DNA of 64,000 bases from Aquilutibacter rugosus (GCF_036541335.1 NZ_JAZHBO010000001.1:1042349-1106348); one strand, 5' to 3'; counted from the first letter of the stretch, positions 42,593-50,932 are shown. The notes: generated by a model not told the origin, from the sequence alone. Numbers and translations are program-made.

Positions 42593-43300
42593 CTAACCGC
42601 GCAACTGCGTGTCGAGTTCGGCCAGTCGCTCCGGCGTACCGACATCAGTCCACCGTCCTGCATGATGCTGGCCACGCACTAAGCCCTTTTGCATCGCGCT
42701 GCGCAGCAATGGCGCCAGCTTAAAGCGCGGCAGGTCATCGGCTGCGCGACCGGTCGGTTCTGCATACGCTGACCAGTCTGCAAACAGCTCGGGGTGATAC
42801 CGGCCGATGCCCGCAAAGGTCAGGCGCGGATCGCCTTCGCTGCTCAATACACCATTTCCGTTGAAGTGAAAATCACCGCCGGCGTTGTGGACCGGGTTGT
42901 CGACCATCACCAACTGCGCTAGCTGACCCGGTTCAAGCGCTGCAAGCGCGCCGAAGGCGAAGTCGGTCCACACATCGCCATTGATGGCCAGCAAGGGCTG
43001 CGTCGGATCGAGCAGACGCCAGGCATTGAGCATGCCGCCGCCGGTTTCCAGCGGTGGATACGGTTCGTGGCTGTAATGCAGGCGTAAACCCCAACGATCA
43101 CCGTTACCCAGGGCCGGTTCGAACTGCTCGGCCAACCAGGAGATGTTGATCACGACATCGGACACGCCCATGGCGCTCAAGTTGTCGAGATGCCATTCGA
43201 TCAGCGGCTTACCACCGACCGGCAACAGCGGCTTGGCCGTGTGATTGGTAAGCGGACGCATGCGCTCACCCAGACCCGCCGCAAAAATCAGTGCCTGCAT
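42593..43300 (-). CDS. murU: N-acetylmuramate alpha-1-phosphate uridylyltransferase (MurU)
   Basis: Nucleotidyltransferase of the MurU type that turns MurNAc-1-P into UDP-MurNAc during cell-wall recycling. 235 residues: AGLGERMRPLT at the N-terminus, KPLLPVGGKPLIEWHLDNL, then LETGGGMLNAWRLL and INGDVWTDF. It lies 4 bp after amgK, which makes the MurU substrate. This pairing is the support for naming it MurU rather than a generic glucose-1-phosphate nucleotidyltransferase. Confidence 0.9.
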   Translation of the reverse strand: MQALIFAAGLGERMRPLTNHTAKPLLPVGGKPLIEWHLDNLSAMGVSDVVINISWLAEQFEPALGNGDRWGLRLHYSHEPYPPLETGGGMLNAWRLLDPTQPLLAINGDVWTDFAFGALAALEPGQLAQLVMVDNPVHNAGGDFHFNGNGVLSSEGDPRLTFAGIGRYHPELFADWSAYAEPTGRAADDLPRFKLAPLLRSAMQKGLVRGQHHAGRWTDVGTPERLAELDTQLRG

Positions 43301-43304
43301 GGGT

Positions 43305-44318
43305 TTAGACCGATGCCGCTAGCGACGGCTTGACCAGTCGGTCGAGCACTTGCTGCAGCGGTTCCAGCTCCGGATACTTCGGCACGGCCTGATCGAGATA
43401 TGCGACGAAACGCGGTGCGTCCGTCAGATACTTTGGCTTGCCGTCACGGTGACACAGACGCGCAAAGATGCCCATCACTTTGAGATGACGTTGAATGCCG
43501 ATGTAGTCCAGGTCTTTGCGGAACTCGTTGTAGTCCGCACGGATCGGCAAGCCGGCTGCCAAGGCGCGCTGGTGATACCGCTGCCAGTGCGACTCGCTGA
43601 ACTGTTCGGGCCACGAGATAAACGCGTCCTTGAACAGCGACAGCGGATCGTACGCGATCGGACCGTGCACCGCATCCTGAAAATCAAGAACAGCCAACTC
43701 ATCACCCGCAGGCATCAGGTTGCGCGGCATGAAATCCCGATGCACTACCGAACGTGGCTGCTGCAGGATCTGATCCATCAGACGGCGATACACCAGATCC
43801 AGCGACTCCATGGTGCCGCAGTCCGGGGACAGCCCCAGATGACGACCCAGATACCATTCGTCAAACAGACGCAGCTCACGGCTGAGCAGTTCTTCATCGT
43901 ACGAGGGCAATCCCGCCGGCACCGGCATTGCCTGGATTTTCAGCAGCTGGTCAATCGCCCGTTCAAACCAGGTGTCGACGTCGAGCGAATCGATTGCCTG
44001 CAGCATCGTCTGCGTGCCGAGGTCTTCGAGCAGCAGGAAGCCGCCCTCAATATCACGTGCCCGTACTTGCGGGACGCGCACGCCGGCATTGTCCAGCTGG
44101 TCGCGAATGATCAGCCACGGCTTGACGTCTTCTTTGTCGGGCGGCGAGTCCATAACGATGATGGACGTGCCGCGATCATCAGCGCGCCAGTAACTGCGAA
44201 AACCGGCATCCATGGAGGCACGCTCCAGTTGCAGTTCCGGATTGCCGGTGGCGTTGCGGGCGAAGGCATTGCGTGCATCGGCGCGCAAGTCGGTGGAGGC
44301 GGGCGAGTCGGCGGTCAT
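43305..44318 (-). CDS. amgK: N-acetylmuramate/N-acetylglucosamine kinase (AmgK)
   Basis: 337 residues, APH-like kinase. Motifs: ASMDAGFRSYWRADD (N-terminal lobe), LLLEDLGTQTMLQ, VHRDFMPRNLMP as the catalytic Brenner motif with the Asp and Asn, and VLDFQDAVHGPIAYDPLSL as the DFQDA metal motif. Together with MurU it bypasses MurA-dependent synthesis for MurNAc recycling in Pseudomonas-type organisms. The start is 20 bp below the terminator of the upstream gene and 8 bp below a TAAAAT box, so its own promoter would give a very short leader. Confidence 0.92.
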   Translation of the reverse strand: MTADSPASTDLRADARNAFARNATGNPELQLERASMDAGFRSYWRADDRGTSIIVMDSPPDKEDVKPWLIIRDQLDNAGVRVPQVRARDIEGGFLLLEDLGTQTMLQAIDSLDVDTWFERAIDQLLKIQAMPVPAGLPSYDEELLSRELRLFDEWYLGRHLGLSPDCGTMESLDLVYRRLMDQILQQPRSVVHRDFMPRNLMPAGDELAVLDFQDAVHGPIAYDPLSLFKDAFISWPEQFSESHWQRYHQRALAAGLPIRADYNEFRKDLDYIGIQRHLKVMGIFARLCHRDGKPKYLTDAPRFVAYLDQAVPKYPELEPLQQVLDRLVKPSLAASV

Positions 44319-44337
44319 AGGAGCTCATTTTAGAACG

Positions 44338-44367
44338 AAAAAGCCCCGGTACCGGACCGGGGCTTTT
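44338..44367 (-). terminator. Rho-independent terminator between glsB-like gene and amgK
   Basis: Perfect 12-bp stem AAAAGCCCCGGT (44339-44350) / ACCGGGGCTTTT (44356-44367) with a five-base loop. Runs of A and T on both sides make it usable in either direction. On the minus strand it closes the transcript of the small membrane gene. Confidence 0.85.
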
Positions 44368-44387
44368 GCTGTGGCGGGGTGTTGCAA

Positions 44388-44618
44388 TCAGACGCCGCGG
44401 CGCTTGAGTGCATCCCAACCAAACAGCAGGGCGACCGTAATGACGACGGCAACCAGCCAGCCCCACAGACCGCCGTGAGCGATGTAGCTGCCGATAAAGG
44501 CACCGGCGATGCCGAACAGGATGGTCATGATCCAGCCCATCGGGTCTGCGCCCGGCTTGACCATGCGTGCCACCGCACCAATGATGGCGCCGCCGACGAT
44601 CGTTGCAATAATGCTCAT
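44388..44618 (-). CDS. GlsB/YeaQ/YmgE family small membrane protein
   Basis: 76 residues with three hydrophobic segments. GAIIGAVARMVKPGADPMGWIMT is close to the family pattern (G-A-I-A-G-W-...-GADPGG-W), cited here as GAVARMVKPGADPMGW. Often annotated 'transglycosylase-associated' and linked to stress or envelope response; molecular role unknown. A single gene unit bounded by a strong terminator 21 bp downstream. Confidence 0.9.
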   Translation of the reverse strand: MSIIATIVGGAIIGAVARMVKPGADPMGWIMTILFGIAGAFIGSYIAHGGLWGWLVAVVITVALLFGWDALKRRGV

Positions 44619-44692
44619 GCTTGTTTGACTCCGCTTGAAAGGTTAGGGAACAACTGGCTTAGAGTACAACGGTTTGATTACTGATTTGCAAG

Positions 44693-46186
44693 TCAGCAGC
44701 AACCGTGATCGCCATGTCGCGTACCGCTGTCGGCAGCGACCGCAACGCCGACGGTCAGACCGTCGGCGCTGGCCTTGGCATGACGGCCCACCACATGGGA
44801 CACGCAGGCGGTAACGCGCTTGCCCATCGGGATGTGCAGGAACTCATTGGGACCGTGCGCATTGCTGTGCGGTCCCAGCACACCGGTGATCATGAACTGG
44901 GCACCCGGGAACTTCTCGCCGAGCATGCCCATAAAGGGAATCGAGCCGCCTTCGCCCATGTACATGGCGGGTTGCTTGAACGTCGCTTGCGATGCATCGT
45001 CGATGGCGGTGCTGAGCCACTCGGACATGGCCGGTGCATTCCAGCCGCTCGATGCCTTTTCGAGCTCGAGAGTGACCTTGGCGCCGTACGGCGGATCTTT
45101 CAGCAAGGCGGTCTTCATGGCCTCACCGGCAGTTGCACCGTCGGCAGTGGGCGGCAAGCGCATCGACAGTTTGACGGCGGTATGCGGACGCAACACGTTG
45201 CCGGCAGATTCGAGCGGCGGCATGCCATCGATACCGGTGACCGACAGGGCCGGACGCCAGGTGCGATTGAGCACCAGTTCCAGCAGCTCATCGTTCATGG
45301 GCTTGAGACCGTCGACCATCGGGAACTTGCCGTAGACCGCGGTGTCGAGCACTTCGGCGGCACGACGGGCCTGCACCATGCGTTCGGCCGGCACTTCGGC
45401 ATGCAGCTCCTTGAGAAGAACCCTGCCGGTTTCACTGTCTTCGATGCGTGACAGCAAGTCGCGCAGAATACGGAACGAAGAGGGCACCACGCCCGATGCA
45501 TCACCGGAGTGCACGCCTTCTTCGAGCACTTGCACGTCGAGATTGCCGCCGGTCAGGCCGCGCAGTGAAGTCGTGCACCACAGTTGATCGTAGTTGCCGC
45601 AACCCGAATCGAGACACACCACCAGTGACGGCTTGCCGATGCGCGGCGCCAGATAATCGACATACGCCGGCAAGTCATAGGAGCCGGATTCTTCGCAGGC
45701 TTCGATCAGGATGACGCAGCGGTTGTGGGCCAGACCCTGATCGCGCAAGGCCATGATCGAGGTCAGCGAGCCGTAGATGGCATAGCCGTCATCCGCGCCC
45801 CCGCGGCCGTACAGTTTGTCGCCCTTGAGTACCGGCTTCCATGGACCGAGATCTTCATCCCAACCGGTCATTTCCGGCTGCTTGTCCAAGTGGCCGTACA
45901 GCAGGACCGGATCGGTGTCGCTACCGCCGTTGGCCGCAGGAATCTCGATAAAAATCAGCGGCGTGCGGCCTTCGAGACGGACCACCTCGAGTTGCATGCC
46001 CTCAATGTTCTGCGCCTTGGCCCAACCGGTCATCAGGTCCACCGCGCGGTCCATGTGGCCGTTGGCGACCCAGTCCTTGTCGAACATGGGCGACTTGTTA
46101 GGGATGGCGATGTACTCGATCAGTTGCGGCACGATTTCCTCGTCCCATTTGCGATCGACAAAGGCACTAATTTGAGCGGAATCCAC
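44693..46186 (-). CDS. M20 family metallopeptidase (carboxypeptidase/dipeptidase-like)
   Basis: 497 residues from a GTG start with AAGGA spaced nine bases upstream. Zinc ligands and catalytic residues: YGHLDKQPEM (His99, Asp101), GRGGADDGYAI (Asp132/133), EACEESGS (two Glu), and GPHSNAHGPNE near the C-terminus. Fits M20 dipeptidases acting on short peptides; the substrate is unknown. After the expected end near CVSHVVGRHA there is a tail of about 27 residues ending GTRHGDHGCC, unusually His/Cys-rich. No signal peptide is seen. It diverges from the HutD-like gene across 61 bp. Confidence 0.9.
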   Translation of the reverse strand: MDSAQISAFVDRKWDEEIVPQLIEYIAIPNKSPMFDKDWVANGHMDRAVDLMTGWAKAQNIEGMQLEVVRLEGRTPLIFIEIPAANGGSDTDPVLLYGHLDKQPEMTGWDEDLGPWKPVLKGDKLYGRGGADDGYAIYGSLTSIMALRDQGLAHNRCVILIEACEESGSYDLPAYVDYLAPRIGKPSLVVCLDSGCGNYDQLWCTTSLRGLTGGNLDVQVLEEGVHSGDASGVVPSSFRILRDLLSRIEDSETGRVLLKELHAEVPAERMVQARRAAEVLDTAVYGKFPMVDGLKPMNDELLELVLNRTWRPALSVTGIDGMPPLESAGNVLRPHTAVKLSMRLPPTADGATAGEAMKTALLKDPPYGAKVTLELEKASSGWNAPAMSEWLSTAIDDASQATFKQPAMYMGEGGSIPFMGMLGEKFPGAQFMITGVLGPHSNAHGPNEFLHIPMGKRVTACVSHVVGRHAKASADGLTVGVAVAADSGTRHGDHGCC

Positions 46187-46247
46187 GGTTGGTATCCTTA
46201 CGATGAACTTGCCTTCATTTTACGCCGTGTGGCGTTAGGACCGTATC

Positions 46248-46820
46248 GTGTATTCCACTGTGCTGCTCCCCACTGATTCCTTTGTGCCCATTCCGTGGAA
46301 AAACGGAGGCGGCATTACGCTCGACATCTTTCGCGGCCGCGGGCTGGAGCGCGTGGCCGGTGACGATTGGGATTGGCGCCTGTCCATGGCGCGCCTGGAC
46401 GGGGACGGCCCTTTTTCCGCCTTCGACGGGATTGATCGCGTGCTGACGTTTCTCGGGCCGGGCACCTTGCGTCTGCGCGGCGGCGGCGCCGATGTGACCT
46501 TGCAGCCCCTGCAGGCGCTGGCATTTGACGGCGGTATTCCGTTCGAAGGCCAGGTCGACGCCCCACCATCGTGGGATCTGAACCTGATGGGTCGCCGTGA
46601 GCGCGTGCAAGTGCAGGCCGAAACGCTACCTGGCCCGGTCACACGGAGGATCAAAGCCGGTGATGTGCTGGGCTTGCTGGCGCTGCAGGGTGACGGTGTC
46701 CTTGGCGACCTGCCGGTGGCGCAGGGGGCAGTGGGGCTGTTGCAGGCGACGGGCGATGCCGAAATCCGCCTTGGCGCGGACCGGGGCGCTGTGGTGGCCT
46801 TCGTGGTGCATGCCCTATAG
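46248..46820 (+). CDS. HutD/Ves family protein
   Basis: 190 residues from a GTG with AGGA nine bases upstream. WKNGGGITLDIFRGRGLE and WDWRLSMARLDGDGPFSAFDG followed by DRVLTFLGPGTLRL are the family signature (F-P-G-x-D-R). DLNLMGRRER is typical of HutD. The cupin-like fold binds formylglutamate in one HutD; its role is otherwise unclear. No histidine-utilisation genes are nearby. It precedes the tRNA-Trp gene by 107 bp. Confidence 0.88.
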   Translation: MYSTVLLPTDSFVPIPWKNGGGITLDIFRGRGLERVAGDDWDWRLSMARLDGDGPFSAFDGIDRVLTFLGPGTLRLRGGGADVTLQPLQALAFDGGIPFEGQVDAPPSWDLNLMGRRERVQVQAETLPGPVTRRIKAGDVLGLLALQGDGVLGDLPVAQGAVGLLQATGDAEIRLGADRGAVVAFVVHAL

Positions 46821-46927
46821 TTGATCGGCTCGGTCTTTCATTTGCCCGAACGATCAGTTAAACTATCGAACCCTTAATGGGCAAGGCGCGCCGCAAGGAC
46901 GCACTTATTTATTGAGGTTATGCCTAC

Positions 46928-47003
<76 letters not shown>

Positions 47004-47069
47004 TTTTGCGGAGCGCGACGCAGTGTATGTGGCGCGCTCGTTTTGTTTGAGTATTTTTGGACGCGTTCA

Positions 47070-47456
47070 ATGAACACACTCGTCAAATCCTCCGGTACTA
47101 AGCTGTCCCCGCTCGATTGGGTCAAGCTGGTCCTGGCCGTGGCTCTGGTGGCTGCCGGCATTTTTGCCTACAACTATTACGAGCCGCAGGTGCCTAACAA
47201 GTTCCTGCGTCTGCTCATGTCCATCGGCGGTATCGTGCTGGCCGCTCTGGTCTACCTGACCTCGAGCCTTGGCCCGCGCACTCGCGTCTTCCTTAAGGAG
47301 ACGCGTTTTGAACTGCGCAAGATGGTCCGCCCGACGCGTCAGCAGGCCATGCAAACCACCTGGGTTGTGGTCATCGCCGTGGCCGTAATCAGCTTGCTGC
47401 TGGCCGCCTTCGACCTGATTATTTCGCAAACCGTCAAGCTGGTGCTGGGCGGCTAA
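47070..47456 (+). CDS. secE: Preprotein translocase subunit SecE
   Basis: 128 residues from the ATG at 47070; a longer upstream frame runs through the tRNA gene and was rejected. Three membrane segments at about 15-35, 47-69 and 93-117, the three-helix form found in gammaproteobacteria. The conserved cytoplasmic stretch ETRFELRKMVRPTRQQAMQTTW (cited as FELRKMVRPTRQQAM) precedes the last helix. Essential SecYEG subunit. 31 bp before nusG. Confidence 0.97.
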   Translation: MNTLVKSSGTKLSPLDWVKLVLAVALVAAGIFAYNYYEPQVPNKFLRLLMSIGGIVLAALVYLTSSLGPRTRVFLKETRFELRKMVRPTRQQAMQTTWVVVIAVAVISLLLAAFDLIISQTVKLVLGG

Positions 47457-47487
47457 GCCCTCGAAACATACGGAGATTCCTGAGTCA

Positions 47488-48060
47488 ATGAACGATTCGA
47501 TCAACAAGCGCTGGTTCGTGGTGCATGCCTATTCCGGCTTTGAAAAGTCGGTGCAACGCGCCCTTAAAGAGCGCATCGAACGCGCTGAAATGCAGGACCG
47601 CTTCGGCGACGTACTGGTCCCGACTGAAGAAGTCATGGAAATGCGTTCGGGCCAAAAGCGTCGCAGCGAGCGCAAATTCTTCCCCGGTTATGTGCTGGTA
47701 CAGATTGCCGTTACCGATGACTCGGGCATTCCGCGCATTGACAACGAATCCTGGCACTTGATCAAGGAAACCCCTAAGGTCATGGGCTTTATCGGCGGTA
47801 CCGCTGATAACCCGCTGCCAATCTCGGACGAAGAGGCCGACGTCATTCTGCAGCGCGTGCAGGAAGGTGTTGAAAAGCCGCGTCCCAAGGTGCTGTTCGA
47901 ACCCGGCGAGATGATCCGAGTGGTCGAAGGCCCGTTCAACGACTTCAACGGTGTGGTCGAGCGTATCGATTACGACAAGTCCCGCCTGACCGTGGCCGTA
48001 CTGATTTTCGGCCGTTCCACGCCGGTCGAGCTGGAATTCGGACAAGTCGAAAAGGCCTGA
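47488..48060 (+). CDS. nusG: Transcription termination/antitermination factor NusG
   Basis: 190 residues. The NGN domain begins NKRWFVVHAYSGFEKSVQ, with RSERKFFPGYVLVQI and TPKVMGFIGG following. The C-terminal KOW domain has FEPGEMIRVVEGPFNDFNG, then RLTVAVLIFGRSTPVELEF. Binds RNA polymerase and Rho or S10. Its stop codon lies within a stem-loop that begins the secE-nusG terminator region. Confidence 0.98.
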   Translation: MNDSINKRWFVVHAYSGFEKSVQRALKERIERAEMQDRFGDVLVPTEEVMEMRSGQKRRSERKFFPGYVLVQIAVTDDSGIPRIDNESWHLIKETPKVMGFIGGTADNPLPISDEEADVILQRVQEGVEKPRPKVLFEPGEMIRVVEGPFNDFNGVVERIDYDKSRLTVAVLIFGRSTPVELEFGQVEKA

Positions 48061-48070
48061 CGGCCTTTTC
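48049..48070 (+). terminator. First stem-loop after nusG, overlapping the stop codon
   Basis: Perfect 9-bp stem GAAAAGGCC (48049-48057) / GGCCTTTTC (48062-48070) with loop TGAC containing the nusG stop. The 3' arm supplies the T run. Confidence 0.6.
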
Positions 48071-48079
48071 GGTAAAACG

Positions 48080-48100
48080 AAAATCAAAAATCAAAAATCA
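48080..48100. repeat. Three perfect tandem copies of AAAATCA
   Basis: AAAATCA at 48080-48086, 48087-48093 and 48094-48100, lying between the two nusG terminators. A 7-bp microsatellite in otherwise GC-rich DNA; possible slippage site. Confidence 0.9.
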
Positions 48101-48108
48101 AAAAAGTC

Positions 48109-48135
48109 GGCGGCCTCAGGGTCGCCGGTTTTTTT
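48109..48135 (+). terminator. Second terminator after nusG
   Basis: Seven-bp stem GGCGGCC (48109-48115) / GGTCGCC (48120-48126) with one G-U pair, four-base loop and seven T's (48129-48135). Confidence 0.75.
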
Positions 48136-48254
48136 GGCAGAGTGGCGCCGACCGAGGTGATGCCGCCCTCTACTCGTGCCCTGATTTGTTGAAGAGTCAT
48201 TAGATTTCCGCCTGGAACCGGAATTCGGTTCATAAAAGGGTGGTGAATAGGAGC

Positions 48255-48283
48255 TTGAACAATGGTGATAATTGGGGCATAAT
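48255..48283 (+). promoter_or_regulatory. Predicted sigma70 promoter for rplKA...
   Basis: TTGAAC (48255-48260), 17-bp spacer, CATAAT (48278-48283). Gives a leader of about 155 nt before rplK; it follows the secE-nusG terminator, so rplKAJL-rpoBC would start here. Confidence 0.6.
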
Positions 48284-48289
48284 ATCGAA

Positions 48290-48445
48290 CTCCCTGACTC
48301 CGTTTGGGGCGATTTGCGTCGCCTCGGGGCCATTTTGCCTTCGTAAATGTCAGGAGTTGTAACCGTGATGCCGGGACGCGGATCCTTCCCGGAAACCGAT
48401 GGGGAGCCTTGTTTTTAAGGCGTTTCACCCGGAGAGAGTAATCAA
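48290..48445 (+). promoter_or_regulatory. rplK leader, possible L1 autoregulatory site
   Basis: The 150-nt segment between the promoter and the rplK ATG is G/C-rich with short complementary runs (GGGCGATTTG... GCCTCGGGGCC; CGGGACGCGGATCC...GGGAGCC). In E. coli, L1 binds the equivalent leader and represses rplKA. The site itself is not verified here. A GGAGAGAG ribosome binding site is at its 3' end. Confidence 0.35.
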
Positions 48446-48874
48446 ATGGCAAAGAAAGTCATTGGCTATATCAAGCTGCAAGTCAAGGCGGGTCAAGCCA
48501 ACCCGTCGCCGCCGGTTGGTCCGGCACTGGGCCAACGCGGCCTGAACATCATGGAATTCTGCAAGGCCTTTAATGCGGCTACGCAAAAGCTGGAACCGGG
48601 TCTGCCCGTTCCGGTCATCATCACGGCTTATTCCGACCGTACCTTCACCTTCATCACCAAGTCGACCCCGGCTGCGGTGCTGCTGAAAAAGGCTGCAGGT
48701 GTCACCTCGGGCTCCAAGCGCCCGAACACCGAAAAGGTGGGTAAGGTGACCCGCGCCCAGCTCGAAGAAATCGTGAAGCAAAAGGAAGCCGACCTGACGG
48801 CGGCTGAAATCGAAGCAGGCGTTCGCACGATCGCCGGCACTGCCCGCTCGATGGGCCTGACGGTTGAAGGCTGA
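48446..48874 (+). CDS. rplK: 50S ribosomal protein L11
   Basis: 142 residues, standard length. Forms the L11 stalk base at the GTPase centre. N-terminal GYIKLQVKAGQANPSPPVGPALGQRGLN (cited as VKAGQANPSPPVGPALG) and the C-terminal RNA-binding domain with GTARSMGLTVEG are intact. The residues P22-P24 that contact thiopeptides are seen as PSPPVGP. Followed by rplA after 10 bp. Confidence 0.98.
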   Translation: MAKKVIGYIKLQVKAGQANPSPPVGPALGQRGLNIMEFCKAFNAATQKLEPGLPVPVIITAYSDRTFTFITKSTPAAVLLKKAAGVTSGSKRPNTEKVGKVTRAQLEEIVKQKEADLTAAEIEAGVRTIAGTARSMGLTVEG

Positions 48875-48884
48875 GGACTGAACA

Positions 48885-49583
48885 ATGGCACAAACCAAGC
48901 GTATTAAGGCCATCAAGGCCGCTGTGGAACCCGGCAAGTCGTACTCGTTCGACGATGCCATCCAAATCATCAAGACCGCCACCAAGGCTAAGTTTGTTGA
49001 ATCCGTTGACGTTGCCGTCCGTCTGGGCGTCGATGCCAAGAAGTCGGATCAGCAAGTCCGCGGTTCGACCGTGCTGCCGCAAGGCACCGGCAAGACCGTT
49101 CGCGTTGCCGTGTTTGCTCCGGCCGGCGCCAAGGCCGAAGAGGCTCTGGCTGCAGGTGCCGACGTCGTCGGTATGGACGATCTGGCAGAAAAAATGCAAG
49201 GCGGCGATCTGAACTATGACGTCGTTATTGCAACCCCCGATGCCATGCGCGTCGTCGGTAAGCTCGGCACCGTTCTCGGTCCGCGCGGCCTGATGCCGAA
49301 CCCGAAGGTGGGCACCGTTTCCCCGAACGTGGGCGAAGCTGTCAAGAACGCCAAGGGCGGTCAGGTCCGTTACCGTACCGACAAGGCCGGCATCATTCAC
49401 TGCACCATCGGCAAGGCTGACTTCGCCGACGAGCGCCTGAAGGAAAACCTGAATGCGCTGCTCGCCGACTTGGTCAAGGCCAAGCCGGCCACGTCCAAGG
49501 GTCAATACCTGCAAAAGGTCTCGATCTCCTCGACGATGGGCCCGGGCGTCATCGTCGACCAGTCGTCGCTGTCGTTCAAGTAA
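48885..49583 (+). CDS. rplA: 50S ribosomal protein L1
   Basis: 232 residues, forms the L1 stalk and in E. coli represses its own operon. Seen: DVAVRLGVDAKKSDQQVRGS, VLPQGTGKTVRVAVFA, VIATPDAMRVVGKLGTVLGP (cited in part), and GLMPNPKVGTVSPNV. Same operon as rplK. Confidence 0.98.
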   Translation: MAQTKRIKAIKAAVEPGKSYSFDDAIQIIKTATKAKFVESVDVAVRLGVDAKKSDQQVRGSTVLPQGTGKTVRVAVFAPAGAKAEEALAAGADVVGMDDLAEKMQGGDLNYDVVIATPDAMRVVGKLGTVLGPRGLMPNPKVGTVSPNVGEAVKNAKGGQVRYRTDKAGIIHCTIGKADFADERLKENLNALLADLVKAKPATSKGQYLQKVSISSTMGPGVIVDQSSLSFK

Positions 49584-49889
49584 TACCGCTGTAAACCAAT
49601 TTTGAAGGCGCCACTCGGGCTTCAGCCCGGGTGAGTCATCAAAGACCGCAGGCGCGGTAGCAAAGTCAACGACGACGGGCAGGATGCTCCATTTGGCAAG
49701 GATTCGCCGTCGTAGACCCAGCTGCTGCTTAATCCACCGCAAGGTGAGCCGGCGTAGATGGTCGCCCTTCCGGAATACTTTCTGAAAGGTGCCACCAGTG
49801 GGGTTTCAAAGCCCCCGATGTCCAGGACGGATGTCGATCTGGACCGCAAGCGGCAGGAGCCGTGAGCGGAGTTCATATAGGAGGAAGCA
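49584..49889 (+). promoter_or_regulatory. rplJL leader (L10 leader region)
   Basis: 306 nt with no gene. It holds a stem CTCGGGCTTCAGCCCGGGTG near 49614-49633 and several paired G/C segments further on, ending in a strong AGGAGG-type ribosome binding site (ATAGGAGGAAGCA before ATG). In E. coli, L10-(L12)4 binds this leader and represses translation. Position and length fit an L10 leader; the fold has not been computed. Confidence 0.55.
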
Positions 49890-50492
49890 ATGGCTCTTAA
49901 TTTCTCTCAAAAACAAGACGTCGTCGCCCAAGTGGCTGACGTCGCTGCCAAGGCACATTCCCTCATCGCCGCCGAATACGCAGGCACCACGGTTGAGCAA
50001 TTGACCGCTATGCGTAAAAAGGCTCGCGAAGAAGGCGTGTTCTTGAAAGTCATCAAGAACACCCTCGCTGCTCGCGCTGTCGAAGGCACCGATTATGAAG
50101 TCGTAAAGGACTCCATGGTCGGACCGCTGCTGTACGCGTTCTCGACTGAAGAACCGGGCGCAGCAGGCCGCGTGATTAAGGAATTCGCCAAGGGCAACGA
50201 CAAGCTGATCGCCAAGTTTGTGGTGGTTGGCGGTACCGCGTATCCGGCTTCGCATGTCGAAGTTCTGGCTTCGCTGCCGACCCGCGATCAGGCACTGTCG
50301 ATGCTCCTTTCGGTACTTGTCGAACCGGCTACCCGCGTTGCACGCGTGGTCAAGGCTATCGGCGACAAGCTCGAAGAAGGTGGCGCCGTCGCCGCTCCGG
50401 CACAGGAAGACGCACCGGCTGCTGAAGCCGCTGCCGACGCTCCTGCTGCTGAAGCTGCCGCAGAAACGACCGAGGAAAAGGCAGCCGAATAA
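49890..50492 (+). CDS. rplJ: 50S ribosomal protein L10 with Ala/Glu-rich C-terminal tail
   Basis: 200 residues, about 30-35 more than typical L10 (165-175). The body is normal: ALNFSQKQDVVAQVADVAA, AEYAGTTVEQLTAMRKKARE (cited as TVEQLTAMRKKAR), KNTLAARA, GDKLEEGG near residue 165. From about 167 to 200 there is AAPAQEDAPAAEAA, ADAPAAEAAAETTEEKAAE, composed almost only of Ala, Glu, Pro and Thr. L10 anchors the L7/L12 dimers, so the tail would lie near the stalk. No frameshift is needed to produce it. 54 bp before rplL. Confidence 0.97.
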   Translation: MALNFSQKQDVVAQVADVAAKAHSLIAAEYAGTTVEQLTAMRKKAREEGVFLKVIKNTLAARAVEGTDYEVVKDSMVGPLLYAFSTEEPGAAGRVIKEFAKGNDKLIAKFVVVGGTAYPASHVEVLASLPTRDQALSMLLSVLVEPATRVARVVKAIGDKLEEGGAVAAPAQEDAPAAEAAADAPAAEAAAETTEEKAAE

Positions 50493-50546
50493 TCGGTCCC
50501 GCCTTCATCCACATCACTCAATAAGCAATTTCCAAAGGTAAATACA

Positions 50547-50918
50547 ATGTCCCTTTCGAACGAACAAATCATCGAAGCCATCGGCGCCAAGTCGCTGATG
50601 GAAGTCATGGAACTGGTCAAGGCCATGGAAGACCACTTCGGCGTCACCGCCGCAGCTCCGGTCGTCATGGCAGCTGGCCCGGCCGCTGCTGCAGCCGTCG
50701 AAGAACAAACCGAATTCAACGTCGTCCTCAAGGAAGCCGGCGCGAAGAAGGTTGAAGTCATCAAGGCCGTCCGCGGCATCACCGGTCTGGGCCTCAAAGA
50801 AGCCAAGGACATGGTCGAAGCTGCACCGCAAGTCGTCAAGGAAGGCGCTTCGAAGGAAGATGCCGAGAAGTTCAAGAAAGAACTCGAAGCCGCTGGTGCG
50901 GTTGTCGAACTCAAGTAA
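50547..50918 (+). CDS. rplL: 50S ribosomal protein L7/L12
   Basis: 123 residues. N-terminal dimerisation domain SLSNEQIIEAIGAKSLMEVMELV (cited in part), Ala-rich hinge, and C-terminal domain EFNVVLKEAGAKKVEVIKAVRG and GLGLKEAKDMVEAAPQVVKEG (cited in part). Recruits elongation factors. Two hairpins follow before rpoB. Confidence 0.98.
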   Translation: MSLSNEQIIEAIGAKSLMEVMELVKAMEDHFGVTAAAPVVMAAGPAAAAAVEEQTEFNVVLKEAGAKKVEVIKAVRGITGLGLKEAKDMVEAAPQVVKEGASKEDAEKFKKELEAAGAVVELK

Positions 50919-50932
50919 TGCTGTACCGGCCT

